A stretch of DNA of 64,000 nt from Lentinula raphanica (lineage: Eukaryota; Basidiomycota; Agaricomycetes; Agaricales; Omphalotaceae): positions 1,178,001-1,242,000 of the forward strand of contig JANVFP010000010.1 in assembly GCA_027919835.1 (NCBI GenBank). The letters are read 5' to 3'. The notes under the pieces were generated by a model that had not been told where the DNA came from, made no database searches, and saw only the letters and a list, made by a program, of their open reading frames with translations. The translations under genes were made by a program, and so were the position numbers. Shown here piece after piece: positions 12,368 to 23,358 of the stretch. Position 1 is the first letter of the stretch, and every line of letters begins with the position of its first letter.

Positions 12368-12705
12368 TGCACGATACATAGAGGATCAATAGAGTAACGA
12401 GTTGGGTTTCGTATAGATTTCGCGAGATTTCGCATCATTATGGCAGAATCACAGATATTTCGAATTCAACGGTTGTCGATGCCGTGTTGATACTCCTCGT
12501 ATATTGCTTCAGCCTAAGTATCTAGAGGTGACAAGACTATCTCAGAGGCCAAACTACGTGAGAGTCAGACTAATGAGCTTGAAGGCGGTTTACCCTCTAA
12601 TCAGATGGATCATGGCACGCTTTGCCTCGTGTGAGTATACAAACACCCCGATTGTCTTTTTTAAAACTTTTTGATTTTCCTCAGTTTCCTTCTCCCAACT
12701 TCGAT

Positions 12706-14265
12706 ATGCAGTTGCCCTTACCACTACCCAACGAACTAGTTCACTTAATCATCGACTATATCGCATATACTCCCATATTTCCACTCTCAACTTCCCATTC
12801 TCTGTTCAAGTATACTTCACCAGAGCTTCTTGCGCTCTCTGAAACCAATTGGCGGCTACGTCGAGTTTGTCTTCCTCTGCTCTTCGCAAACATCGAAATC
12901 AGATATACCAGGGATGTAGAAAAGCTGAAGGAGCATCTTGTGCTTCTCTCCAAATACACGAAGTACGTTGATATAAACGATTATTCGAACTCCATTCACG
13001 GACTGATTTTCACGGTTCACAGAATTTTATTTCTCGATGTGAAGTCCCACTATCGGGTTTCCTTTTCGGAAACAGGAGAACAGATACTATTACAGATTTT
13101 GCCTCAACTTGAGCAACTTTGCCATGTTGAACTCTGTTACTGTCCAACTATAACAAACCTATTTAGAGCAATACTCGCGCACCCCAAGATTACATCGGTC
13201 CTGGTCCATCAACTACCTCACGAGTCCATGCACGACTCGGATTTGTCAAAGGTGATCCTCAATGAGCAGAATTTGTTCTCCCCTCCCTCCGATGCACATT
13301 TCGAGAACTGTCTGAAACATGGCATGAGGGTGATGGAGCTACAGCTTTATGAAAGCGAAATACTTGCCCCCGAATTCGAGCTTATGACTTTTCCTGGATT
13401 GACCAAAATAGAGATCATAGGCTTTCTTCCTGCCTCGTTTTCCTGGTTGTCCGTCCTTTCGTCGACCCATCCAACTTTGAATGAGCTCCAGCTCTCTCAG
13501 CTCTCTGGTTGCAAACGCGATTTTACTCGTCATACACCTCCTTTCATATCTTCCTTTCTCACAGAATCTCAACGATTGAACCTCCAAAAATCCCTCAAAG
13601 TGAGGGAGATTGGTATACGTAGGACCAGTACTCAATTCTCGCAGGGGTGTTATGTCATGAGGCTCACTTTGGCCGTTGCCAGTACCTCTCTCCTTGACAT
13701 ACTCACACTTGTTGTCACTTCGTTCCCCAAACTGGAAGCCCTCACTCTCTGTCCTCGTAATCGTCATGGTCCGCAGGCCGCACATCACTTCGTTCGTTCT
13801 TCTTCTCCTACATACTCACGTTCGCTCTAATCTCCATCAATACAGAATTATCATGACATTGCAACCGTATTGCGGCAGTTCTTATGCCTGAGGACATTGT
13901 CTTTGAGAAAGATCTTTAGGTTACTCGACTTTGGGAACGACGAATCCTTTCTACCTATTCGTCCAGTCGATTCTTCGAATATGCTCGATGTCATTTGCTC
14001 TCGCGCAGAAACTGGGTTATTGTGGTACGCGTCACAAATAGCGAAAGACATGAGAAGTTTGGACGCAATCCTTATCGACGAATCAGGTTATACAGATGAT
14101 AGTCGAGAACGCTGGTGTCTTCGAGGTTGGTTGGATGTTTTGAATGGCAATCGAGATGTTGGTGGGACAATTCAGCGGAGCCCACGCTGTCTTGGTCGTG
14201 AAATTTTGTTAGAGACCCGAATGCTTCCTCTTGGTTTATTAGCAATGGATGTTTCTGAATCTTGA
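12706..14265 (+). CDS. F-box-like protein of a local expanded family, copy 1
   Basis: The ATG at 12706 gives a short N-terminus with the F-box-like LPNELVHLIIDYIAY, then SPELLALSETNWRLRRVCL. The rest is a degenerate leucine-rich solenoid without catalytic motifs, with blocks such as LFRAILAHPKITSVLVH and FPGLTKIEI. Comparison with copies 2 and 3 shows a phase-2 intron at 12963-13022. Here it is 60 nt and stop-free, so it reads through if left in. A second intron near 13791-13850 joins HHF to the last exon (ATVLRQFLCLRTLSL ... LAMDVSES). The role is probably substrate recognition in an SCF-type ubiquitin ligase, inferred only from the N-terminal motif. A block around 12612-12640 (gctttgcctcgtgtga) is shared upstream of copies 2 and 3. 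Confidence 0.65.
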
Positions 14266-14734
14266 TGTATCTATGCCAGTCAAAGTTATCACCCGCTGCC
14301 GGGCCCATGTTCTCCTTTTTCTGTTTGCGTTCTCAATCACATCATTGTCAATCTCTTCTTGCGACTTTCGAGTTTCATCCACTACTTAAAGTACCATCAT
14401 ATGTAAAATTAGCGGTAGTAGACATGCCGGTTCTAGCTGCAGACTAAGAGACACAAAAGTGCTATAGAAGACGAGTAGAGTTCCAACACTTAAAGGATTG
14501 TTAGTCTCCCGTAGGCAGACTCATGCAAGACAAGCTTGCTGATATAGAAAGGATTGTAGTGATTACTGACAGCTATGTCACATTTCAATTTTGAAATCTA
14601 TATAGAAGTTGACCGAATGAAAAACTATGTTGTTGCTCATGCTTTTGATTCAGCCCATCCAAGAGCTGTGTCTGAGAGACTGACCCAGCAAGTTGTTCTC
14701 TTCTCTGACGTTTAGCATCGTCAGGTGAGGTGCA
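14266..14734. other. Intergenic, no gene seen
   Basis: Spacer between F-box copy 1 and the MITE. I see no coding pattern, RNA gene or repeat; short frames on both strands have no coding character. Confidence 0.5.
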
Positions 14735-14736
14735 TA

Positions 14737-15120
14737 CTATCATTACCCTAGTGTTGCAAAATTCTTTACAAAAGTACTTCGGAATCAACACACATTAACC
14801 AGACAACTACCGGCTCAGAATATAGTATAGCATAGGATATTCTGAACCTTGCTATCTACTTTGTAGAGAAGTAAAACAAGGTCTTTGGGTTGTAATATCA
14901 TTGCCGAGTTGGAAAATCACCAAAACCAGTAGTTCTACAAAAAACATAATTCCCTTCCGAATTCACAATTTCATGGATTCAGCTCAGCGGAACTTTCGGA
15001 TATTGCTTGTGAGATATGATTTTTGAAATCCCGATGTATAATTAAGAGCACAAGTCAAAGAAACGAGCTGAAATGAATTTTGCAAAACTACTGGCATTTG
15101 CAACACTAGGGTAATGATAG
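14737..15120. mobile_element. 384-bp MITE with perfect 24-bp TIRs and TA target duplication (Tc1/mariner-type)
   Basis: Positions 14737-14760 (beginning ctatcattaccctagtgttg) are the exact reverse complement of 15097-15120. The dinucleotide TA flanks both sides (14735-14736 and 15121-15122). The interior has no meaningful open frame. Perfect TIRs, TA duplication and small size match Stowaway-like, non-autonomous Tc1/mariner elements. It lies between F-box copies 1 and 2, about 170 bp upstream of the copy 2 start codon. Superfamily is inferred from TSD and size alone. Confidence 0.75.
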
Positions 15121-15293
15121 TACTAAGTACCGTTTGAGTGCTCGTATCGAACGCTTTGCCTCGTGTGAATATACCAAAAATGGTCACGAGGCTGCTGCCA
15201 CAGTCCTGCCAGTGCCACTGTACGGTGTACCTCAGGGTCCTACCATTGCCACCTTCTGCGATTTGGCACTGATTCTCTTCTTCCTCTCCACAT

Positions 15294-16826
15294 ATGCGAT
15301 TGCCCAACGATCTGCTTCGCTTCATTGTTGAGTATATCGCATATGATCCCATACTCCCGAATCCACCTTCCCATTCTCTCACATTCATGTATACTTCGCC
15401 AGAACTTCTTGCACTCTCTGTAGCCAATTGGAGCCTACGTCGAGTTTGTCTTCCTTTTCTCTTCGCATATATCAGAATGGGATACTCCAAGAATGTCAGA
15501 AAGCTGAAGGAGCATGTTGTTCTTTTCTCGAAATACACGAAGTACATCGATTAATTCTGTCTCCATTCATGGACTGACTTTCAAGGTTCACAGATTTTTG
15601 CTTCTTGACGAAAAGTTCGACCATCCGGCTTCCCTCTCCGAAACAGGAGAACAAATGCTTTGCCGAATCTTGCCTCAATTCCAACACCTTCGCCATGTCG
15701 AGCTTCGTTGTTCGGACAAAACAGTTCTGTACAGAGCAATACTCGCGCACCCCAAAGTTACGTCGGTCTTGGTCCACGACTTACCTCCCGAGTCCATGCA
15801 CGATCTGGATTTGTCAAAGGTGATCCTCGATGGCCATCCGCTGTACTCTTCTACCTCCGATGCACATTTCGAAAGCTGCCTGGACCATGGAATGAGGGTG
15901 ATGGAGCTACACCTTTTTCGAAGCGAAATACTTACCCCCGGATTTGAACTCAAAACTTTTCCTGGATTGACGAAAATTGAAATCACGGATTTTCTTCCTG
16001 CCTCATATGACTGGCTGTCCGTCCTTTCGTCGAACCATTCAACCTTGAATGAGCTCTGGCTTTCTGATGTGCACAAAGGCGATCTCACTCGGCATACACC
16101 TCCTTTCATATCTTCCTTTCTCAAAGAATCTCAACGATTAAATCTCCAAAAATTTCTCAAAGTGAAGGAGATTGGTCTATGTCGAACTGGTGCCCAATTC
16201 TTGCAAGGGAGTTACGTCATGGGGCTCACTTTGAGCATTGCCAGCACCTCTCTCATTGACATACTCAGACCTGTTGTCTCTTCATTCCCTAAACTGGAAG
16301 CCCTCACTCTTTGTCCTCTTAGTGGTCTTGCACATGCTCCGAAGGCCACATATCACTTTGTTCGTTTTTTTCATTCCCACATCCTCAGGTTCGCTCTGAC
16401 TTCCATTGGTAGATTGACATTGCAACCGTTTTGCGGCAGTTCTTGTGCCTGAGAAGCTTGTCTTTAGAAGATCCCCTCAGGATACTCAACTTTGGAAACG
16501 ACAAATACTTTACACCTATTCGTCCAGTCGATTCCTCAAGTGTAGTCGACGTTCTTTATGCCCGCGCAGAAACTGGGTTATTGTGGTATGCTTCACGAAT
16601 AGCAAAAGAAATCAAAACCTTAGACACAATCTATGTCAACGAATCAGGCTTTTCACATGATGGTCAAGAAAGCTGGTGTCTTCTTGGGTGGTTGCATGTA
16701 TTGAATAGCAATCGGGATGTTGGTGGAACACTTCGACGAATTACACACGGCTTTGGTGATGCAGTTTTGCTGGAGACCCGAATGCTTCCTCCTGGTTTAT
16801 TAGCAATGGATGTCTCTGAAACTTGA
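15294..16826 (+). CDS. F-box-like protein of the local family, copy 2
   Basis: The ATG at 15294 gives MRLPNDLLRFIVEYIAY. A phase-2 intron of 52 nt (15542-15593) removes an in-frame stop and joins KYTK to FLLLDEKFD. The large middle exon follows copy 1 closely, with LYRAILAHPKVTSVLVHDLP, FPGLTKIEITDFLPASYDW and HTPPFISSFLKESQRLNLQK. A second intron ending near 16412 leads to the final exon IDIATVLRQFLCLRSLSLEDP through LAMDVSET. About 490 residues. Shares the conserved upstream block at about 15147-15170. Role as for copy 1: an F-box/LRR-type substrate adaptor is likely but unproven. Confidence 0.65.
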
Positions 16827-17020
16827 TGTATCTATTGCCAAGTATTAGACTCCAATTTTAACGTCAGGACTTGGACACTTCTGTCTCTTAGTCTGCGATT
16901 AGAGCTGGCATAACTTCCACTGACCCTACATATGTCACCATCACAGTGGCTTCTTCAGTGCTCACTGCCCACAATTGGACCATCCACAGAGCTGAGTTAG
17001 TGTTGTCATTGAGACCTGAG
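16827..17020. other. Spacer between F-box copies 2 and 3
   Basis: No open frame of coding character. The last bases before 17060 carry the upstream block shared with the other copies (cgtatcgaacgctttg at about 17028-17043), which probably belongs to the duplicated promoter. Confidence 0.4.
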
Positions 17021-17118
17021 CAGTGCTCGTATCGAACGCTTTGACTCGTGTGAATATACTAAATTTTGTGCTCTTGCTCAGCTTGTTTTGTCTTCCTTCT
17101 CCTTCTCCTAAAGCCAAT

Positions 17119-18657
17119 ATGCAACTGCCCAACGAGCTACTTCACTCCATCATCGAGTATATTGCATATACAGCCGTACGACCGGACTTGCCTTCTCATT
17201 CTCTGCTCAGGCGTGCTTCACCCGAACTCCTTGCGCTCTCGGTAGCCAATTGGCGGCTACGCCAAGTTTGTCTTCCTTTACTCTTCGCAAATATACGAGT
17301 GAGTTGTCTTAAGGATGCTCAAAAACTGGAGGAGAATCTTGCGCTCTTCTCTAGATTCACAGAGTACGTTGAACAGTCATACTACAAATTGAGATAAGTA
17401 TATCATATCCATTGATCAACTTTCACAGAATGTTGCTTCTAGACGACATGTACGACCCTCCTCTCTCTTTGGAAACAAGAGATCAAATTCTATCTCAGCT
17501 TCTGCCCCGATTCGAACGACTTTCCTATGTCGAGCTACAAAATTGTTGGGACAGATTCAATAGAGCTGTTCTTCTCAGAGCAATACTTGCGCACCCCAAC
17601 GTTATATCTGTTCTAGTACATGATTTACCTCACGAGTCCATGCACGATTTGGATTTGTCCAAGGTTATACTTGATCATCGAACCTCTCTATCTTCTGTGT
17701 TCGATCCAGAATTCGAAAAATGCCTCAACCATGGCATGCGGGTGATGGAGCTACAGCTTGATAACTCCAAAATACTTGCTAGCGCCAAATTCAAACTCAG
17801 GACTTTTCCTCAGTTGACGAAGATAAAAATCGTGGGTTTCATCCCTGCCTCATTTTCCTGGTTGCCCAACCTTTCGTTGAATCATCCAACATTGAACGAG
17901 CTTTGGCTCCATGATTTCCGTCAACGTCATCTGGACCGTCGTACACCCCCTTTCATATCTTCTTTCGTCGAGACATCTCAACAAATGAACCTCACACAGT
18001 CCTTCAAAATCACAAAGATTGGTCTTCGAAGAACTATTCCCCTATCTTCTCGACGGTGGTATGTCATGGGACTCACTCTGAGCGTCTTCAATACCTCTCT
18101 CGTTGAAATACTCACACTCGTTGCCTCTTCGTTCCCCAAACTCGAGGCTCTCACTCTCGGTCCTGATTGTTCTTATGGTCCGAAGGCTACATATCACTTT
18201 GTATGTTTGCGAACCCCCTCTTTGATATGCTCTAATCTTTGTCAATCCTTAGAGTGACGTTGCAACGGTGCTGGGACAGTTCTCGCGCCTCAGAACGTTG
18301 TCCCTAGTAGAACCTTCCAGGATACTCAATTTCAGAAGCGATGAATTCTTTCCACTCGTTCGTCCAGTCGATCCGGCGAACACGATCGATGTTCTATATG
18401 CTCGGGTCGAAACTGGAACGCTGTGGTACGCGTCACGATTAGCGAGAGACATTCGAAGTTTAGACGCAATTCATTTCGATGATATGGGCTATACACATGA
18501 TACTCAAGACCACTGGGCTCTTCGAGGGTGGTTGCATGTGTTGAATAGCGACCGGGAAGTTTGTGGAACAGTTGAACGGGATACGTTTTTGAGCCGTAAA
18601 ATATCATTAGAAACCCGAATGCTTCCTCCTAGTTTATTAGCTTTGGAGGTCTTCTAA
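17119..18657 (+). CDS. F-box-like protein of the local family, copy 3
   Basis: The ATG at 17119 gives MQLPNELLHSIIEYIAY. The first intron is 65 nt (17364-17428, GTACGT...CACAG) and joins FTE to MLLLDDMYDPP in phase 2, as in copies 1 and 2. A second intron at about 18199-18250 leads to SDVATVLGQFSRLRTLSL. Conserved solenoid blocks include LLRAILAHPNVISVLVHDLP, HGMRVMELQL and RRTPPFISSFVETSQQMNL. Without its intron the gene looks frame-broken; with it, the gene is complete at about 475 residues. More divergent from copies 1 and 2 than they are from each other, which suggests an older duplication. Confidence 0.65.
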
Positions 18658-19137
18658 CTGTCACTTACAATGTATCTGTTGCAAAATCAGTACGAGCATC
18701 TACTCCTAGCTAGCACGAGATTCAAAATTATTGCGAGGACTTGGGTGCTTCGGTCTCTTAGCATGTGCACCTACCACCACATGCTGTCTTCTGAAAAGCT
18801 CGATTTTTAATGGGGAATCGAGAATGGTGTACCACTGGCGAGTTGTTGATCGCTATCATCACTGTTTGACAGTAATTGCAAGCAGTTGACTGCATTCTGT
18901 AGCTCAAATGGTCAATTCAAGGATGTAATTCATGCGGCGGAGGTGATAGTCAGGGCCAAAGAGCATAAGCATGAACGAGCCGACATCGCTGGCCAGTAAC
19001 TTTTTTCGGTGGAATCCTCATTTGCCCCCTGTTTCATGATAGGTCTAAAGTCTACTCGCGCAAATCGATACTTAGTCCCTCGATCGGTACTGCTCAGTAG
19101 GAACGTAATGATTGGCTCTTGTGTATCTACAACATGA
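18658..19137. other. Intergenic, no gene seen
   Basis: Convergent spacer between F-box copy 3 (+) and the broken copy 4 (-). Nothing recognisable on either strand. Confidence 0.5.
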
Positions 19138-20459
19138 TCATGGTTGTTGAATCATTCTACCAACATCCCGATTGCTATTGAGCACATGAAGCCATCCAAG
19201 GAAAGTTCAGCATCGTATATGAAAAATGAATCCAGAGTTCTGACTTGCTTTGCCAAAAGTGATAACTTGACTCCAGCATCAGAAATCAACTTGAATTCGA
19301 GAGCATCTGTAGGATCGTATGAGCCAACCGTTGGAATACAAGACTTGGTTCTGGATTTAAATTCGAGCCGCCACAAGACATCGAGCAGGTATATCGTTTT
19401 GAGGAATGAGAAGTGGGCAACTACCAACACAAAGTCAGCCTGAGCCAGAGGAAATCAATATGGGTGAGTATGTGAGTGGAGACTAATAACCCACAATATC
19501 ATATGTCCCCTCATGCTCAGACAGATTAAGCGTAAGAACTTCAAGTTTGGGAAACAAAGAAGCAGCAAGTGCAAGTGTTGATAGAAGAGAAGTGGTGCTC
19601 TTGAAAGAGAGGTTCACGATATCCCATTGATGCGAGTGGCCAGTGGCTCCCCCCAAACCGACAGCCATGATGTTGAAAGATTCGTTGAGACCCTGTCTTT
19701 TAGATTCTTCGATAAAAGATTCCATGAACGGAGGTGTTTAACCAACATCGTGAAGCCCCTTTTTGTCAAAGAACCAGACCTCCTTGATATTTGAAGGAGT
19801 TGACAAGAGTACCGTCCAAAACAAAGAGATGGAATCCCTATCCATGCCCACATGGATTGTTTCCAGTCCTGAAACAGTCCCGAGGTTCAGGGTTCCAAGT
19901 ATTTCCGAGCTGAAGAGCAAGAGATTCGCCACCCTCATTCCATGGCGCAGACATTTCATGAAATCCAGAGGAATCCTAGAACGTAGTGTCTTGTCATTGA
20001 GAGTCACCTTTGACAAATCACCCTTCTGCATTGACTGTAGAGGTAACTCATGGACCAAGACCGAGTTGACGATAGGATGTGCGAGTATTGAAATAAACAA
20101 CTGGGGTGTCCTCTTCTGACAATCCTTCACCTCGACATAAAAAAGTCGCTCCAGTCGAGACATAATTTGAACCATGATCTTAGTTCCTGTGGCAGAAAGA
20201 GGACCGTCTAAAACCAAGATTCTTCGAACGGTCAGTGATGAAACAGTGAAAGAGCCCTTTTACATGGAACGTACTTCCTTATCTTGATGTTTGCAAAGAG
20301 GAACGGTATACAAACTTGACGCAGCCGCCAATCGGCTAGAGAGAGCGCAAATAATTCAGGCGAGACACATCTGAACGGGGATATAGAAGGTGGGTAACGT
20401 GGCGGTGTGGGGGAATATGCAATATAATCAGCGATGTATAGAAGGAGCTCGTTGGGCAG
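19138..20459 (-). pseudogene. Inverted, broken copy 4 of the F-box-like family
   Basis: On the minus strand the family pattern is clear: LPNELLLYIADYIAY, SPELFALSLADWRLRQVC, LFISILAHPIVNSVLVHELP, FPKLEVLTLNL, QVRTLDSFFIYDAEL and GWLHVLNSNRDVG. Several lesions are visible. There is no in-frame ATG before the F-box motif; a TAG lies just upstream. Exon 1 lacks about 20 residues before the conserved first intron (ANIKIRK joins straight to ILVLDG). A TAA at 19738-19740 sits exactly in frame before TPPFMESFIEESK. A frameshift near 19195-19205 is needed to reach GWLHVL. Together these make a functional protein unlikely. It is the most divergent copy and faces the other three. Confidence 0.75.
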
Positions 20460-21257
20460 AGCGAGGTGCTATTGGGTGATACTGATGTTCCAAGAACTTT
20501 GCTTTCGGAAATCATTAGTTGAGCAGCAGGAGGACGCCACACAATTCACTGGAGATTTTGTGGCAAAATAATCAAAACGTCGCTCACGGAAAGTAATCAA
20601 CGATCGATTACTCACTTATGAGCTCAATTCAGAGTGTTCAATGAGATGAATCACTGTTGAAGACCAGAAAGAAATACTGATCAGTTTGAACCCACTGAGC
20701 GTGTGGCAACTCAAAAGTCACTACCGAACAATCGAGGATATCAAGACTGGAGCTAGAGATAGGAACCTACGATTGTGAATGACTTTTGTTGGATTGTGAG
20801 GGTTAAAAGAACACAGGGAAAAGGAAACGACGGTGGGAGTTGAGAAGCAGAATCACGGCGCCTAATGGTGCTTGCCCACACGCCCTTATCTGTACAGCAT
20901 CTTGTTAAGAGCTGTCAAGAGCTGTTGAGAGCCTGCCTGAATCGCAATGGGAAGCCACAGTGTCCAATCACAATGTGCAGTGTTGAGATACTGGATCACC
21001 TTCGAATTTTGATTCGGTAGCATAGCCGTACTGCATGCATGGAATAGTGTGCTCCATCAGACCGAGCCATAGTATCATATTCATAGCGATGCAATTGACG
21101 GAGCCATAAACCGTTTCGTATCTTTGTCACCACCTCATTGAGTGCATCCTCAGTCCACTGTGTCTCCCGTACAGCTCTTTCGCTCGTCCACGCGTCTTCG
21201 GGCTTCACAGTCCTCCTAAATACACAGTTTCATGCAACACCTTTGACCGATGTTATT
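20460..21257. other. Intergenic with one unexplained open frame
   Basis: Most of this 800-bp stretch shows nothing. A minus-strand frame at 20996-21208 looks protein-like (for example EDAWTSERAVRETQWTEDAL and KIRNGLWLRQLHRYEYD). It begins after a stop and has no clear ATG. It could be an alternative last exon of tafazzin, a gene fragment or chance. I could not connect it to a neighbour by splicing. Confidence 0.3.
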
Positions 21258-22352
21258 CTAGTGAGGACTTTCCAATGAGGCTCCTGAAACACGTCTACCC
21301 AGATCTAATATTTCCTGATGAACAGTATTCGTTATTTCTGTCCGTATCCTCGCGTCAAACTCTATCTGTGTTTGTTCTGGTTTCCTCTCGGACGCAACAC
21401 GGTTTTGTATCGAGCGAAGTTGATCGAAAGGAAGGGGCTTGCCAAAGGTAACGCTCAGACGAGCTCCTATGCGAGGGAAGTATTTGAAAGGAAAGGCTCT
21501 GCCTTCAGGCATGAGCTTGTCGAAACCAGTTATCCACATTGGTATGACTATCGGAGGGTGGTCTGTGGATGATAGTATACGACCACTGCCGGATCCGGTC
21601 AGGTCGCATGCGATGTATGTTTCAAGAGTAACTTACACTCCCCATTTGAAGCGAGGTAATATCGCAAATCCGTTCTCGTCCTTACGATAGGTGCCTGGTT
21701 GGTTAACCTTTCCTTCTCCGAAGAGATGAACCTGGATGAGAGGATGAGCACGAATCGCGCTAAGTTGAGCAGGATAGAACGTGCCCAACACCCTTGATTT
21801 AATTTCTCTATTGCGTTCTCTACAGCTGGTTGATATATGCCTTTTCCACGAAAGGTCTCGAGCACTTGGCCGTATCGAAAGAAGGTCGAGAATAACCTAC
21901 GCTGACATGTAAGAAAATCAGCAGACGTGTTGAATGAAGGGACAAATGCATACGGGTTAGTAAACATAATATCCGAGGCACCAAGCGTCCAGCGGGTGAA
22001 GCGTGAACTGCGAAGGTAGTACTTCATGGGAAGTATGCCCCAGGTGACCGGATCATCGAGTCTTGAAACTCATAGTGAGGGGGGCAGTTCATTAAGGGAC
22101 TGCGAGTCGAGACGCACGTAGATATGTGGTTCGATACTGAAAGACAGTTGAGGTATTATGAATTCCTTGCTCTCCGGGAGTTTGAAGAAACTGACTAGTG
22201 AGTATTCCTCGGTCATGACTCCTATGAGGATTATCTAGTTCTTGGGTAAGATACTGAAGACCGTTAATGGATATTTTGCAGAGTCCAGAGTTGAGAAAAG
22301 CTTTGCAAGTTAAACCAATGAAAGAGATGGTGGCGGCGGAGCGCAAGGACAT
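21258..22352 (-). CDS. TAZ1: Tafazzin, cardiolipin-remodelling transacylase
   Basis: The ATG at 22352 gives MSLRSAATISFIGLTCKAFL. Splicing gives VSNHIST-LDDPVTWGILP, which contains the HX4D acyltransferase motif (NHISTLDD). Further blocks are LRSSRFTRWTLGASDIMF, FFRYGQVLETFRGKGIYQPA, VHLFGEGKVNQPG and MWITGFDKLMPEG, followed by RIGARLSVTFGKPLPF and LGRRVSG near the C-terminus. Tafazzin exchanges acyl chains between phospholipids and lysocardiolipin at mitochondrial membranes. The TAG at 21258 follows RVSGASLESPH, about where the family normally ends. Five or more short introns. All hallmark segments are present. Confidence 0.92.
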
Positions 22353-22560
22353 GTTGCGCCATCAAAATCACGTGTACGTTCCAAAGGAGTGATTACATAA
22401 TTTGATTATCAAATGGTTGCTGAGACAGGTAAGAATTACGTGATGGAAATTAATGTATTAATCCCCCAACATCTTGTCTTTCTTCCTTCGCGCTGATTCT
22501 TCCCCAGAGGTGTTTTCCTGGCTGCTGGCTGCCAGCGCCAGTACTCGGAGTTGATTGAAA

Positions 22561-23097
22561 ATGCTCGCCTTTGCATTCAGCACCCTCCTCGTTGCCCTCT
22601 TGATCATCTACGTCGGCGCAGGCCCCTCTGTCTTGGCTTCTATTATGGCTCTGGACGATTCCCTTGATGCTCATGAATCAAGTTTAGCCGCTGTCGCTGC
22701 TCGTTCGTATCTTTGTCTCCTAACCCGCTCGTCAATCATTGATCTTTGTCTTATGAAGGCAATCCTTTTCGAGAAAGCGGACCCCCTGCGAACATGGCAA
22801 AACTCATTCTACTTCGGCATAAGGTGCGCAACCTCCAGACGTATCAATCCTTTTTCTCAATCTCATCGCCACCTCTCTAGATACAAACTACCACAAGAAA
22901 ACGAAGGAGCGCCTCTCATTCGCGTCAGGCTTCACGAACATATACAATCTCTCAACCCAGACCGGCCAAAGCTCCCTGGTTACGGTTTGGCAGATCTGTT
23001 GGGAAGCAATTCTATTGATACGATATTGGGTCTTCGTCTTCTGTTCTGTTCCCATATCTCCTTATACCCAGTCTCGTGTGCGGGTTGGCGGATATAG
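22561..23097 (+). CDS. Unidentified membrane-anchored protein
   Basis: The ATG at 22561 starts a hydrophobic segment (FAFSTLLVALLIIYVGAG) that reads as a signal anchor. It is followed by MALDDSLDAHESSLAAVAAR. A frame continuing through EKADPLRTWQNSFYFGIR splices over a GTGCGC...CTCTAG intron (22825-22880) to YKLPQENEGAPLIRVRLHEH and SLNPDRPKLPGYGLADLL. That stretch has strong coding character. A possible 63-nt intron at about 22702-22764 would change the frame; keeping the sequence avoids that. The 3' end is uncertain, with TAG near 23097 used here. I do not recognise the family. It lies divergently from tafazzin, 208 bp between start codons. Confidence 0.45.
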   Translation: MLAFAFSTLLVALLIIYVGAGPSVLASIMALDDSLDAHESSLAAVAARSYLCLLTRSSIIDLCLMKAILFEKADPLRTWQNSFYFGIRCATSRRINPFSQSHRHLSRYKLPQENEGAPLIRVRLHEHIQSLNPDRPKLPGYGLADLLGSNSIDTILGLRLLFCSHISLYPVSCAGWRI

Positions 23098-23358
23098 ATA
23101 GTGCATGCGGGACGCTTTCGTTGAATTCTCGTTCGATTTGTGATCCATCTTACCCCTGTCCCTCGATGTACCCTATCTTCAAGATTTTACCTGCTCCATC
23201 TTTACACGATATATCCTTTGCTGAGTGCTTGAATCCTACACGTTTACATTGGATATTTACTTGTAAGTTACAGTCCATGCGTTTGTATAATTAAGAAAGC
23301 AAGATGACAACAAATCAAAGAGTGAAATAACAGGAAAAAATGAACGACAAGTTTAGTA
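23098..23358. other. Convergent spacer
   Basis: Between the unidentified membrane protein and the 3' end of MRC1. No feature recognised; probably 3' untranslated sequence. Confidence 0.4.

Noticed and set aside
15542..15593. Apparent frameshift and early stop in F-box copy 2, and a similar break in copy 3 at 17364-17428
   Set aside because: Both breaks fall inside a phase-2 GTACRT...CACAG intron present at the same place in all copies. Removing it restores the frame, so the genes are intact.
20996..21208. C-terminal extension of tafazzin
   Set aside because: Tafazzin already ends normally at 21258 after LGRRVSG, and no donor in the right phase leads to this frame.
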